Assembly: GCA_046331175.1 (NCBI GenBank)
Contig: JAXLRI010000026.1
Location: forward strand, 1-39,273
Reading direction: 5' to 3'
DNA from: JAWKIW01 sp046331175
GTDB taxonomy: Bacteria; Actinomycetota; Acidimicrobiia; Acidimicrobiales; Acidimicrobilacustridaceae
Length of the DNA stretch: 39,273 nt
Below the pieces are notes generated by a model. That model made no database searches. It was not told the DNA's origin and saw only the letters and a list, made by a program, of their open reading frames with translations. Below, in pieces: positions 23,916 to 31,501 of the stretch (position 1 is the stretch's first letter; the number at the start of each line of letters is the position of its first letter). The translations under genes were made by a program, and so were the position numbers.

Positions 23916-26324
23916 ATGTCCGGTCCCACGTCTGCATCCGAAGCCCGGCACCGCATCCGACGATCGCTCGGTGCGGTCGCCGTCGCCGTCACGCTCGGGA
24001 TGGTGCTGCTGCCGGCCGTGGCGTCGGCCGCCACCAGCGCCGGCGGCACCGGCGCCCAGGCATCGGGCCGCACCACCACGACCACGGCGAGCGCCACGTC
24101 CACCACCACCGGGTCGACGTCGACCGGTGCCGCCGCCACCGCCCCCAGCGCCACCACGTCGTTGCCCGGCGTCGACATGGCCACCCTCGACCGGGTCACC
24201 GCCCTCGGCCCCGATCGGTGGCTGGTGCCGTTCCGAGCCACCGAGGTCGGCAGCGCCCTGCGCCTGTCGGGCGAGACCGACGAGACGGTCGTCAACCTGC
24301 CGGTGATCGACGGGACCACGCCCGACTCGATCGTCGCCCTGCTGACCGCCTCGCCCGACGTCGACACCGGCTACCTCGAGTACCAGGGCAACGGCGTGCC
24401 GGCCCGCCTCGTCGACTTCGCCGCCCTCGGTGGTCGCCCGAGCGAGACCCCCATCACCCTCGACCTGCGCGGCATGCAGCCGGTCAACGGCCAGCTCAAG
24501 CTCACGCTGCGGTCACGGCTGCGCAGCCAGGACCCGAGCTGCGTCACCAGCCTCCTCGGCGCCTGGGTCGAGCTGCGCCAGGGCGGCGTGCTCCTCACCG
24601 GCCAGGAGACGCCGCCCGCCGCGGTGTCGACCTACCTGCCCAAGCTGCTGCAGCGCCTGGAGATCCAGCTCCCCTCCACCGCGAGCCCGGCCGAGGCGTC
24701 GGCCGCCCTGCGCATCGCCCAGGCCGCCCAGCGCAAGGCCATCGGCCACGACCCCGAGGTCGTGGTGGTGCCCATGCCCGACCCCACCACCGTGGTGGAC
24801 GCGCCCTACCGATCCGGCGTGCGGCAGGTCGCGGTGTCGAACCGGTTGCCGGCCGGGGCCCACCTCGTCCACACCGGCGCCGGCGGCGTCGTGCTGGCGG
24901 TGGGCGGTCAGGACGACGCCGAGCTCGACCGCACCAGCAAGCTGCTGGCGTCCTCCGACGCCTCGCTCGCTGCCGGCTCGTCGGTGACGGTCGAGCGCTT
25001 CGACCCGACCGGCGCCGAGGGCGTCGTGCCCTCCGGCCTACCCGCTCCCGACCCGACGCTGCCCGGCAGCACCACCACCACGCAGCCGAAGAGCGACGTG
25101 CGCAACACCGTCTTCACCCTCGACCAGCTCTCGCTCGGCACCGAGCGGGTCACCGGCCTCGGCCGCCTCGAGCTGCCGATCGCCGCCTCGCAGACCACGC
25201 TCGGCGGGCCGGTGCGCTCGGTGAAGATCCACCTGGAGGGCACGCTCACGCCCATCCCCGACGGCGCCGACGCCACCCTCTCGCTGCTGGTGAACAACCA
25301 GCTCGTCACCTCGCGCAACCTGCACGGCTTCACCGGCGACGAGCGGGCCGACGGCACGACGACACCCGGCCGGTTCGCCCTCGACGCCAAGATCGCCGAC
25401 GACAGCGTGAAGCGGGCTCTCGACGTGCGGGTCCTCGTCGACTACTCCCCGCCCGGCGGCGAGTGCCGGCCCGGCGACGTGCCGTTCATGATCCAGCTCG
25501 ACCCCAAGCTGTCGACCCTGACCGTCGATCCCGGCCAGTCGCTGCCCGCCGGCTTCGAGCGCTTCCCCCAGACGCTGGCCCCGACCGGCTTCGACATCGG
25601 CGTCGACGAGTACACGCCAGAGCGCCTGGCCCTCGCCTTCCGGCTGGTGCTGTCGCTGCAGCGCACGACCTCCCAGGCGCTCGACGGCTCGTTCACCTCG
25701 CTCGACCAGGCGGTGGCCGCCGGCCGCCCCGCCGTGCTCGTGTCGCAGTGGACGCCGGCGCTGCTGAAGTCGGCCGCGCTGCTGTCGGGCGATCCGATGA
25801 GCCACACCGACGACCAGCGCGTCGAGCGGCTGCGCATGGACGTCGACCAGCCCCGGGCCCTGCTCGAGGCCTTCACGTGGGACAACCAGGACCGCCTGCT
25901 GCTCACGTGGTCCGACGGCACCGCCGGCACGGCCGCCGGCATCGCCCAGGCCGACGCCCTGGTGACCAGCATCGGGACCCGCACCACCGACTACGGCTCG
26001 CTGTACGGCGACACCTACCTCGTCTCGCCGGGCACCCCGCCGCTGAGCGTCTCGCTGCGCGGCCAGCAGATCCAGGCCACCCCGTCGGCCGACAAGCCCA
26101 ACTACCTCGCCCGGGCCAAGCCGCTGCTGATCGCCGCCGTCGTGCTGGCCCTCATCGTGCTGGCGATGAGCTGGCTCCTCCGCCGCCGTCGCCGCAAGGC
26201 CGCCGCCACCGGCGGCCCGGTCGACGACGACCGGCACCCGGGCGACGACGCCCCCCTCCCCGCCGAGGCCGACGCCCGAGGACCAGGATCCGACGCCGAG
26301 GACGCCACCACCCCGAAGCCCTGA
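23916..26324 (+). CDS. Large exported BcsB-like membrane-anchored protein
   Basis: An 802-residue protein with a signal peptide (about 15-39), a Thr/Ser stalk (about 50-82), a long extracytoplasmic region, one C-terminal membrane helix (about 735-755) followed by an RRRRRK stop-transfer, and an acidic cytoplasmic tail. The ectodomain has the BcsB style: GTLTPIPDGADATLSLLVNN as a carbohydrate-binding jelly-roll, PPGGECRPGDVPFMIQLDP with one Cys, and later WDNQDRLLLTWSDGT. BcsB partners a membrane glycan synthase and guides the polymer outward. No BcsA-like synthase lies beside it, so the assignment is to the fold, not to cellulose. GGAGGT lies 3 nt before the ATG; CATAGT (23893-23898) may be the -10. 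Confidence 0.6.
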   Translation: MSGPTSASEARHRIRRSLGAVAVAVTLGMVLLPAVASAATSAGGTGAQASGRTTTTTASATSTTTGSTSTGAAATAPSATTSLPGVDMATLDRVTALGPDRWLVPFRATEVGSALRLSGETDETVVNLPVIDGTTPDSIVALLTASPDVDTGYLEYQGNGVPARLVDFAALGGRPSETPITLDLRGMQPVNGQLKLTLRSRLRSQDPSCVTSLLGAWVELRQGGVLLTGQETPPAAVSTYLPKLLQRLEIQLPSTASPAEASAALRIAQAAQRKAIGHDPEVVVVPMPDPTTVVDAPYRSGVRQVAVSNRLPAGAHLVHTGAGGVVLAVGGQDDAELDRTSKLLASSDASLAAGSSVTVERFDPTGAEGVVPSGLPAPDPTLPGSTTTTQPKSDVRNTVFTLDQLSLGTERVTGLGRLELPIAASQTTLGGPVRSVKIHLEGTLTPIPDGADATLSLLVNNQLVTSRNLHGFTGDERADGTTTPGRFALDAKIADDSVKRALDVRVLVDYSPPGGECRPGDVPFMIQLDPKLSTLTVDPGQSLPAGFERFPQTLAPTGFDIGVDEYTPERLALAFRLVLSLQRTTSQALDGSFTSLDQAVAAGRPAVLVSQWTPALLKSAALLSGDPMSHTDDQRVERLRMDVDQPRALLEAFTWDNQDRLLLTWSDGTAGTAAGIAQADALVTSIGTRTTDYGSLYGDTYLVSPGTPPLSVSLRGQQIQATPSADKPNYLARAKPLLIAAVVLALIVLAMSWLLRRRRRKAAATGGPVDDDRHPGDDAPLPAEADARGPGSDAEDATTPKP

Positions 26325-26428
26325 CCTGGCAGGCCCGACCACCCGGAACCGTCGCCATCGGCAGGCGCAGCCGGTCGGGCCGCGCGGCACGCTGGTCTGC
26401 CGACCCTGACCGCACCACCCGGAAGGGG

Positions 26429-26457
26429 TTGTCTCCGGTTGGCCCCGGGTTTACCTT
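26429..26457 (+). promoter_or_regulatory. Leaderless promoter of the first TA pair
   Basis: TTGTCT (26429-26434), a 17-nt spacer and TACCTT (26452-26457), then 7 nt to the GTG at 26465. A direct repeat TTACCTTTACCTTT overlaps the -10. The local AT content is unusually high for the window. Confidence 0.6.
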
Positions 26458-26464
26458 TACCTTT

Positions 26465-26710
26465 GTGTCTGAAGTAAAGAAGCGACGTCGCGGGACCTCT
26501 CGACTCAGCTCCAAGCACCAGGTCACGATCCCAGCTGACGCATTGCGTGCGGCGGGGCTCGAGGTCGGCGAACGCCTCGTCTTCCACGCAGAGGGCCCGG
26601 GAAGGGTCGTCCTCGAACGGGAGGCCGACGTCCTCGACGAGTACGCCGGATCCCTCACCGGAACGTACGAGCCCGACGAGCTCGACCAGCTGCGCGACGA
26701 ATGGGACTGA
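26465..26710 (+). CDS. AbrB/MazE-type antitoxin
   Basis: An 81-residue protein with a SpoVT/AbrB swapped-hairpin DNA-binding domain: SRLSSKHQVTIPADALRAAG, then LEVGERLVFHAEG and VVLERE. The acidic C-terminus (ADVLDEYAGSLTGTYEPDEL) is the part that usually wraps the toxin. It should bind its own promoter and neutralise the PIN protein encoded next. The GTG start is fixed by the leaderless promoter; the preceding codons are not coding-like. The stop lies 10 nt inside the toxin gene, so the pair is coupled. Confidence 0.85.
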   Translation: MSEVKKRRRGTSRLSSKHQVTIPADALRAAGLEVGERLVFHAEGPGRVVLEREADVLDEYAGSLTGTYEPDELDQLRDEWD

Positions 26711-27114
26711 CCGTCCTCGACGCCGGCGTCATCATCGGCTTCCTCGACCGCAACGACGTCCACCACCCAGCAGCACGTGAGGCGCTCCGCGACGCCCGCG
26801 ATCGCCACGATCGGCTGGTCCTGCCCGCGTCGGCGCTCGCGGAGGTCCTCGTCGGGCCCTCGCGCACCGGTGCCCGGGCCGTCGCAGCCGTCCAAGCGTT
26901 GGTTCGACGCGTCCCGATCGACATCCAGCCGCTCGACGCCGACATCGCCGCGGCGGCCGCCGCCCTGCGCGCTCGCCACGGCTCCCTCGAGCTTCCCGAC
27001 GCGCTGGTGATCGCCACGGCGGACCACCTCGAGGCGGACCACCTCGTGACGACCGATCGCCGGTGGCCGAGCCGATCCAGGCTGAAGCTCGCCGCGTCGA
27101 TCACGGTGCTCTAG
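26701..27114 (+). CDS. PIN-domain ribonuclease toxin (VapC-like)
   Basis: A 137-residue PIN protein with all four acidic positions: Asp7 in TVLDAGVIIGFLD, Glu48 in PASALAEVLVG, Asp100 in ELPDALVIATAD and Asp119 in LVTTDRRW. PIN toxins cut RNA with Mg2+ or Mn2+ at this site; the target is unknown. The gene overlaps the antitoxin stop by 10 nt. It is paired with an AbrB-type rather than a RelB-type antitoxin, which is the common actinobacterial VapBC variant. It is followed after 33 bp by the M50 protease gene on the same strand. Confidence 0.87.
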   Translation: MGLTVLDAGVIIGFLDRNDVHHPAAREALRDARDRHDRLVLPASALAEVLVGPSRTGARAVAAVQALVRRVPIDIQPLDADIAAAAAALRARHGSLELPDALVIATADHLEADHLVTTDRRWPSRSRLKLAASITVL

Positions 27115-27147
27115 CGGTTCGGTCCAGGGTCGGCGGCGGAGGCGGCG

Positions 27148-28566
27148 GTGGGGAGCTGGGCGAAGCGGGTGACCTGGGCGCAGGTGGTCGTGCTGTACGT
27201 CGGCACGCTCGTCGTCGGCGCCGCCGGGATCTTCCTCGTGGCGCCGGTGCACACGACCGCGACGGTGCCGACCCACGTCGAGGACCCGCGCGACCACCCC
27301 GACCGGCCGGCGGCGACCCAGCTGACGTCGGTGGAGGTGACCTGCGCCGGGGCCTTCGGCCTCTTCGAGTCCTCGCACGACCGGGTGTTGCGGGCCGCCG
27401 GCGAGCGGGGGGCGCCCGAGTCGTATGCGAGGGACTACCTCGACCGGTGGCAGACGGCATGCGAAGCGCCGCAACGCCGGCGCGATCTGCTCGGGCTCGT
27501 CGGCGTGGTCGGCGGCATCGTCGTCACCGCTGCTGTCGTGTGGTCGCTCCGGCGTCGCGGCCCGACCGTGGTCGCCGCTCGACCACCACCGATCGAGCTG
27601 CCCGACATCGGTGCCGACGGCCCGCCACCGCTGCGCTGTCGCCGCTGCACCAAGGTCATCCCGTCGTGGTCGACCTCGCCCAGCACGGTGCTCGAAGGCG
27701 CCGTGGGCCTGTGCCGGAGGTGTCGGATCCAACGTCAGGCGCCATCGGGCATCGCCCTCCTGGCGACGTCGCTCGCCCTGCTCGTGTGGGGTCTTGCGCT
27801 CGGGGCCGCCGGCGGCGCCGACGACCTGGCGACGTGGCTGGTGATCGGCGGCTCGTTCACGCCCTTGCTGTGCGCCCAGGTCGCGCCCCACGAGGCCGGC
27901 CACGCCATCGCGGCCGCACTGGCGCGGATCCGGGTGCCCGAGGTCGTCGTCGGCGTCGGCCCGACCGTGGCGACCTTCGCGGTGGCGTCGACCACCCTCA
28001 CGATCCGGGCGGTGCCGACCTCCGGGGTGACGGTCCTCCCATGCACCTCGACGGCAGGGTTCCGGGTGCGGACCTGGCTGGCCGTCGCCGGCGGTCCCGC
28101 CATGTCCGTGGCGATCATCGGACTCGCCCTGAGGTGGGATCCGGGCACGGGCGGTCTCGCCGCCACCGTTCGGGTGATGGTGATCGTCACGGCCGCCTGG
28201 ATCCTCCTCGTCAACCTCCTCCCCCGGGAGCTGGAGAACGTCCCGGGGGTCTCGCGCACCGACGGGTGGCACCTGGTGAAGGTCCCGTTCCTGTCGACCG
28301 ACGAGGTCACGACCCGGTCATCCGCAACCGCGCCCTCGTCGCCGTCCTCGACGCCGTCCTCGACGCCGTGCGCCGCCGGTCGCCACCGGACCTCGACGAC
28401 GCCGATCGGTCGGCACTCGACGAGCTCGGCGAGACCGACGCGTGGGCACGCCTGCTGCGGTGCCACCTGCTCCTGCTCGACCACGCCTGGGCGTCGGCCG
28501 CCGACGCGGCACGGCACCTGCTCGCCGATGGCGGCGACGCGACCGTGGACCGGGCCCAGATGCTGA
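27148..28566 (+). CDS. Membrane M50 zinc metalloprotease with zinc ribbon; C-terminus likely frameshifted
   Basis: TM1 is at residues about 10-32, then an extracytoplasmic segment with Cys66 and Cys105, TM2 at about 114-133, a cytoplasmic zinc ribbon (CRRC at 164-167 and CRRC at 189-192), and a multi-helix M50 core. HEAGH (248-252) gives two zinc ligands and the base, and NLLPR...TDGWH with Asp372 supplies the third. M50 (site-2) proteases cut membrane substrates. The GTG start has GGAGG 5 nt upstream. After about residue 388 this frame becomes Ser/Thr/Pro-rich shadow sequence up to 28566, while the neighbouring frame becomes clearly coding. A 1-nt indel near 28303-28320 therefore probably separates it from its TPR part. 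Confidence 0.72.
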   Translation: MGSWAKRVTWAQVVVLYVGTLVVGAAGIFLVAPVHTTATVPTHVEDPRDHPDRPAATQLTSVEVTCAGAFGLFESSHDRVLRAAGERGAPESYARDYLDRWQTACEAPQRRRDLLGLVGVVGGIVVTAAVVWSLRRRGPTVVAARPPPIELPDIGADGPPPLRCRRCTKVIPSWSTSPSTVLEGAVGLCRRCRIQRQAPSGIALLATSLALLVWGLALGAAGGADDLATWLVIGGSFTPLLCAQVAPHEAGHAIAAALARIRVPEVVVGVGPTVATFAVASTTLTIRAVPTSGVTVLPCTSTAGFRVRTWLAVAGGPAMSVAIIGLALRWDPGTGGLAATVRVMVIVTAAWILLVNLLPRELENVPGVSRTDGWHLVKVPFLSTDEVTTRSSATAPSSPSSTPSSTPCAAGRHRTSTTPIGRHSTSSARPTRGHACCGATCSCSTTPGRRPPTRHGTCSPMAATRPWTGPRC

Positions 28567-28949
28567 ACGTCGTCGCCTGGTGCCGGCTCGTCGACGTCGG
28601 GGTCCGTGCCGGCGACGAGGCCGACACGTGCTCGGCCGAGGCGCTGTGGCTGGACCCCGGCGACCCCGGCGTCCTCGGGACCAGAGGTTCGATCGTCGTG
28701 GAGCACGGTGACCTCGAGCAGGGCCTCGAGCTGCTCCGACGATCCCTCGACCTCCAGGCCCGCACGTCGGACCGGGCGCTCACCACCTGCTACCTCGCCA
28801 TCGGGGAGGCGGCCTCCGGCCGCCACGACGAGGCCGAGGTCGCCCTGGCCACGGCCGAACGCATCGACCCCGACTGCTACCTCCTCGATCGCGCCCGCGC
28901 CCGGGTGCACGCCCCGGGGCGGGACACCGACCCCGGCCTCATTCAGTAG
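28266..28949 (+). CDS. TPR-like C-terminal part of the M50 protein (separate frame)
   Basis: This frame becomes protein-like from about 28311. It reads ALVAVLDAVLDAVRRRSPPD, then helical repeats LLRCHLLLLDHAWASAADAA, EALWLDPGDPGVLGTRG, LEQGLELLRRSLDLQA, CYLAIGEAASGRHDEAEVAL and ERIDPDCYLLDRARA, which is TPR-type spacing with D-P turns. There is no good independent start: a GTG at 28266 lacks a ribosome-binding site and a TANNNT box. It is in the -1 frame relative to the M50 core, and a single-base change would fuse them into about 600 residues. It could instead be an overlapping gene. Either way it probably provides a protein-binding platform for the protease. Confidence 0.55.
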   Translation: MAPGEGPVPVDRRGHDPVIRNRALVAVLDAVLDAVRRRSPPDLDDADRSALDELGETDAWARLLRCHLLLLDHAWASAADAARHLLADGGDATVDRAQMLNVVAWCRLVDVGVRAGDEADTCSAEALWLDPGDPGVLGTRGSIVVEHGDLEQGLELLRRSLDLQARTSDRALTTCYLAIGEAASGRHDEAEVALATAERIDPDCYLLDRARARVHAPGRDTDPGLIQ

Positions 28950-28994
28950 TACCCACCGACAGCACGCCTGCTTCCCGACGATCACCCGCGACGC

Positions 28995-29023
28995 CATACA
29001 ACGCTCAGCCACCTGCATACAAT
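28995..29023 (+). promoter_or_regulatory. Leaderless promoter of the second TA pair with 21-bp-spaced repeats
   Basis: TACAAT (29018-29023) is a near-perfect -10 lying 6 nt before the ATG at 29030. CATACAA occurs at 28995-29001 and again at 29016-29022, 21 bp apart (two helical turns). This is the arrangement expected for a dimeric antitoxin bound on one face of the DNA. Confidence 0.6.
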
Positions 29024-29029
29024 GCGGCC

Positions 29030-29278
29030 ATGCCGACGCCGACGCACGTGATGACCATCTCGCGGAACGGGCAGGTGTCCATCCCGGCCGAGGCCCGAGC
29101 CCGATGGGGCACGCGGCAGGTCGTGGTCGTCGACCTCGGCGATCGGGTCGTCATGCGGCCGCTGGCCCCCGACGCCGTCGGCGAGCTGGAGGGCAAGTAC
29201 CGCGGGCGCGGGCCCCGCACCGACCGGGCCCGGCAGCAGGCCCGGCGCGACGACGCCGGCCGTGAGCGGCGCCGGTGA
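29030..29278 (+). CDS. AbrB/MazE-type antitoxin (second pair)
   Basis: An 82-residue antitoxin with the AbrB hairpin THVMTISRNGQVSIPAEAR, then GTRQVVVVDLGDRVVMRPL. A short linker is followed by a very basic tail (RTDRARQQARRD...RERRR), unlike the acidic tail of the first antitoxin in this window. It probably represses its own leaderless promoter and blocks the PIN toxin. The stop overlaps the toxin start by 4 nt (GTGA). The two TA pairs are not close paralogues by eye, so they were probably acquired separately. Confidence 0.82.
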   Translation: MPTPTHVMTISRNGQVSIPAEARARWGTRQVVVVDLGDRVVMRPLAPDAVGELEGKYRGRGPRTDRARQQARRDDAGRERRR

Positions 29279-29715
29279 TCGTCCTCGACGCCTACGCGGT
29301 CCTCGCGTTCCTCAAGGGCGAGACGGCCGCACCCGAGGTGCGCTCGCTGCTCGAAGGTCCGGAACCGGCCGCGCTCACGGTCCTGGGCGTGGCCGAGGTG
29401 CTCGACCACCTGATCCGGATCGTCGGCGTCGACGAGGAGGACGCCTCGCTCGACCTCGCCCAGCTCGACCTGCTCGACCCGGTGCCGGTCGACGGGCGAG
29501 CTGCCGCGGCGGCGGGTCGGCTGCGGGCCCGCTGGTACCACCGAACCCGGCGTGCGGTGAGCCTGGCCGACTGCATCGCGGCCGAGACGACCAGGCTGCT
29601 CGATGCGCGCCTCGCCACCTCCGATCCCCACCTGCTCGACGTCTGCCACGCCGAGGCGATCGACATCCACCGCCTGACCGCATCAGACGGCATGGTGTGG
29701 CAACCACCGATGTGA
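29275..29715 (+). CDS. PIN-domain ribonuclease toxin (VapC-like, second pair)
   Basis: A 146-residue PIN toxin. The acidic residues are Asp5 (IVLDAYAVLAFLKGE), Glu41 (GVAEVLDHL), Asp99 (SLADCIAAET) and Asp117 (LATSDPHLL). The GTG start is chosen because it overlaps the antitoxin stop. It is convergent with the P-loop kinase gene after a 216-bp gap in which I see no gene and no convincing terminator. The target RNA is unknown. Confidence 0.86.
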   Translation: MIVLDAYAVLAFLKGETAAPEVRSLLEGPEPAALTVLGVAEVLDHLIRIVGVDEEDASLDLAQLDLLDPVPVDGRAAAAAGRLRARWYHRTRRAVSLADCIAAETTRLLDARLATSDPHLLDVCHAEAIDIHRLTASDGMVWQPPM

Positions 29716-29931
29716 GCAGCTCAGGTCCTCGCCCCGGCCTCCGGGCGATCCACGCCGAACCACCATTGGTGACCGTCAACTGCGCGGCCGTCGGTCCCAC
29801 GAGAACGGGCGCACTCCCGGCGGTAGGGGACGCCAGCGGGCGCAACGGAAACGGCATATTGCCCGGTCATTCTGGGACACCACCTCGCGGGCAGTGGAGT
29901 CGGGCCAGGTGCGAGGGCACCGTGACCGGGT

Positions 29932-30471
29932 TCAATCGTTCGGAGTCGCTGACGACAGCGAGGTCATCCACCGGCGCACCTGCTTCGGCGACCGCAGGTG
30001 GATCCAGTCCAGGTGGGAAAGGTCGGAGTCATGGATGAGGCCTACGTAGCGCTTGTGGTAGTTCGGGTGCTCACGCCACGCGAAGCGGATCATCGAGTCG
30101 CGATCCAGCGCCAACCTCTCCCGATTGCCGTTCCAGAGTTCCGTGCGATGCAGCGCTCGGTTTGCACTGCGCCACACGACCCGGGGCACAGTCACGCGGC
30201 GCGGCGGATCGAGCCACACCACCGTGTCAGCGAGCGGCCACACGACGTCACGGGCGCCGGAGGAGAAGTAGTTGCCGTCCACGACCCAGCGATCACCATG
30301 CGTGACCGCCGCAACTCTCGAGCGGAACTCGGAACTCCCGGCCTCGGTCCAACCAGCGTCCCACCACATTCCGTCGAGCTCGACATGGGGACAATCGAGC
30401 ACAGCGGCAAGGCCGCGGCTAGTGGTCGTCTTCCCAGCGCCTGGCGGTCCCACCACGATGATTCGATCCAC
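29932..30471 (-). CDS. P-loop kinase-like NTPase (adenylate kinase-like fold)
   Basis: A 179-residue cytoplasmic protein. Walker A is GPPGAGKTTTSRGLAA (Lys14), followed by VELDGMWWDAGWTEAG, the strand RWVVDGNYFSS, and a Walker-B-like TVVWLDPPRRVTVPRVVWRS. A lid-like basic region is RFAWREHPNYHKRY, and a short C-terminal strand-helix follows. This fits the FlaR/adenylate-kinase-like group often annotated as topology modulation or shikimate-kinase-like proteins. The phosphoryl acceptor is unknown. The GTG at 30471 is next to the P-loop and is preferred; the frame continues upstream without coding character. A hairpin lies 9 nt before the start. Confidence 0.75.
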   Translation of the reverse strand: MDRIIVVGPPGAGKTTTSRGLAAVLDCPHVELDGMWWDAGWTEAGSSEFRSRVAAVTHGDRWVVDGNYFSSGARDVVWPLADTVVWLDPPRRVTVPRVVWRSANRALHRTELWNGNRERLALDRDSMIRFAWREHPNYHKRYVGLIHDSDLSHLDWIHLRSPKQVRRWMTSLSSATPND

Positions 30472-30480
30472 GGGCTCAGT

Positions 30481-30502
30481 GTCGCGCCCGCTCTGGCGCG
30501 AC
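30481..30502. promoter_or_regulatory. Perfect 8-bp inverted repeat before the kinase gene
   Basis: GTCGCGCC and GGCGCGAC flank a 6-nt loop (CGCTCT), 9 nt upstream of the kinase start. As RNA it would form a strong hairpin next to the initiation region; as DNA it could be an operator. Only position and symmetry support this. Confidence 0.35.
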
Positions 30503-30667
30503 GTTGACTGACTCGCGGCATGAGGCGATCGCTGCCAACGGTGCCCCGCGGAACCGGCGTTGTGCGCGTTCGCTCGGCGAGATATGGCCCGGGGGTTCTG
30601 GGACGGGTGCGCGCCGGATCGGGTTACCTCCACTCGGCAGATCCCTGTCTGCCGGGCAGGAAGCGCT

Positions 30668-31339
30668 CTACGACGTCTGGCCGAACAGACAGACCTGCAC
30701 CAGGGACGCCGATGTTGCTCGGTCGGACGGAGCGTCCCGACGCTGAACCGTTAGCTCCAACCGTGACCGCGGCCCTCTGCCCACCAAGACCAGCGAAGTG
30801 GTCGACTCGTCCCGGATGGTTCGGAACCCTCCCTGGTCGAATCTCGCCCGCAGACTGTCGATCGCCGCTTGGGTGGAGCCCGGAACTTGGTAGTCCCGGC
30901 AGGCGGCGGGGCAAGTGTCAAAGCACATCGGGGTGCCTTCGCTCGAACGCTCGTCAACCAACGCCCATCCTGCCGGGACACCGACGCTGTCCAACTGGGC
31001 GCTGAGTTCGTGGGTCGAGGGCGCCGGAGCGACCGCGGTGGACCACGTCAACAGGACAGCGCTTAGCACCGCGGCGACGCACAGCTCGCCAAGCCACGTC
31101 CAAACGGGCCACCCCCGGCGCAGCAGCAACAGGCTCAGCAGCGCTACGGGGCTGATGAGTAGAACGAAGAACAGCGGCTTCATGAAGAAGGGTCGCCCGT
31201 ATCCGCCGAAGAGGATCACCCAGCCGAGCAATGGAAGGAAGAGCAGGCAGTAGGCAAGAAGGGCCAGCACGACTGCTCCGACGCGCAGAGGCCCGCCACG
31301 CCGCCGACCTTGTGTGGCAGTGCCAGCCGCTTCGCCCAT
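30668..31339 (-). CDS. Small membrane protein with extracytoplasmic Cys-containing domain
   Basis: A 223-residue protein I do not recognise. Three or four hydrophobic segments lie within residues about 18-110 (VVLALLAYCLLFLPLLGWVI, FFVLLISPVALLSLLLL, LCVAAVLSAVLLTWS). The C-terminal about 110 residues look extracytoplasmic, with a three-Cys cluster (PMCFDTCPAACRDYQVPG), later a single Cys (VCLFGQ), and a strand-rich body. The ATG at 31339 is chosen over a GTG at 31345 because a GATACT hexamer lies 7 nt upstream. Codon GC bias is lower than in neighbouring genes, which hints at a foreign origin. Function is unknown. Confidence 0.65.
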   Translation of the reverse strand: MGEAAGTATQGRRRGGPLRVGAVVLALLAYCLLFLPLLGWVILFGGYGRPFFMKPLFFVLLISPVALLSLLLLRRGWPVWTWLGELCVAAVLSAVLLTWSTAVAPAPSTHELSAQLDSVGVPAGWALVDERSSEGTPMCFDTCPAACRDYQVPGSTQAAIDSLRARFDQGGFRTIRDESTTSLVLVGRGPRSRLELTVQRRDAPSDRATSASLVQVCLFGQTS

Positions 31340-31346
31340 GCCCACC

Positions 31347-31352
31347 AGTATC
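31347..31352 (-). promoter_or_regulatory. Leaderless -10-like box (GATACT)
   Basis: On the minus strand GATACT ends 7 nt before the ATG at 31339. The first base departs from the TANNNT pattern, so support is weaker than at other sites in the window. Confidence 0.35.
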
Positions 31353-31501
31353 CCCTAACACCGGCCGACCACCCTCCGCACCGCGTCCCGGTAGGGCCGT
31401 TCTGCACGGCTGCGGACCGGTGGCGCTTCCCGCTGGCCAGACCACCCTCCGTGGCTTCCAGCCGGGGCCGGCACCGCTCGCAGGCGCTGGGTCGTCGACG
31501 G

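Noticed and set aside
29880..29945. A tRNA-like GGGTTCAATC segment
   Set aside because: No cloverleaf can be drawn around it (no matching acceptor or anticodon stems), and it runs into the end of the kinase gene.
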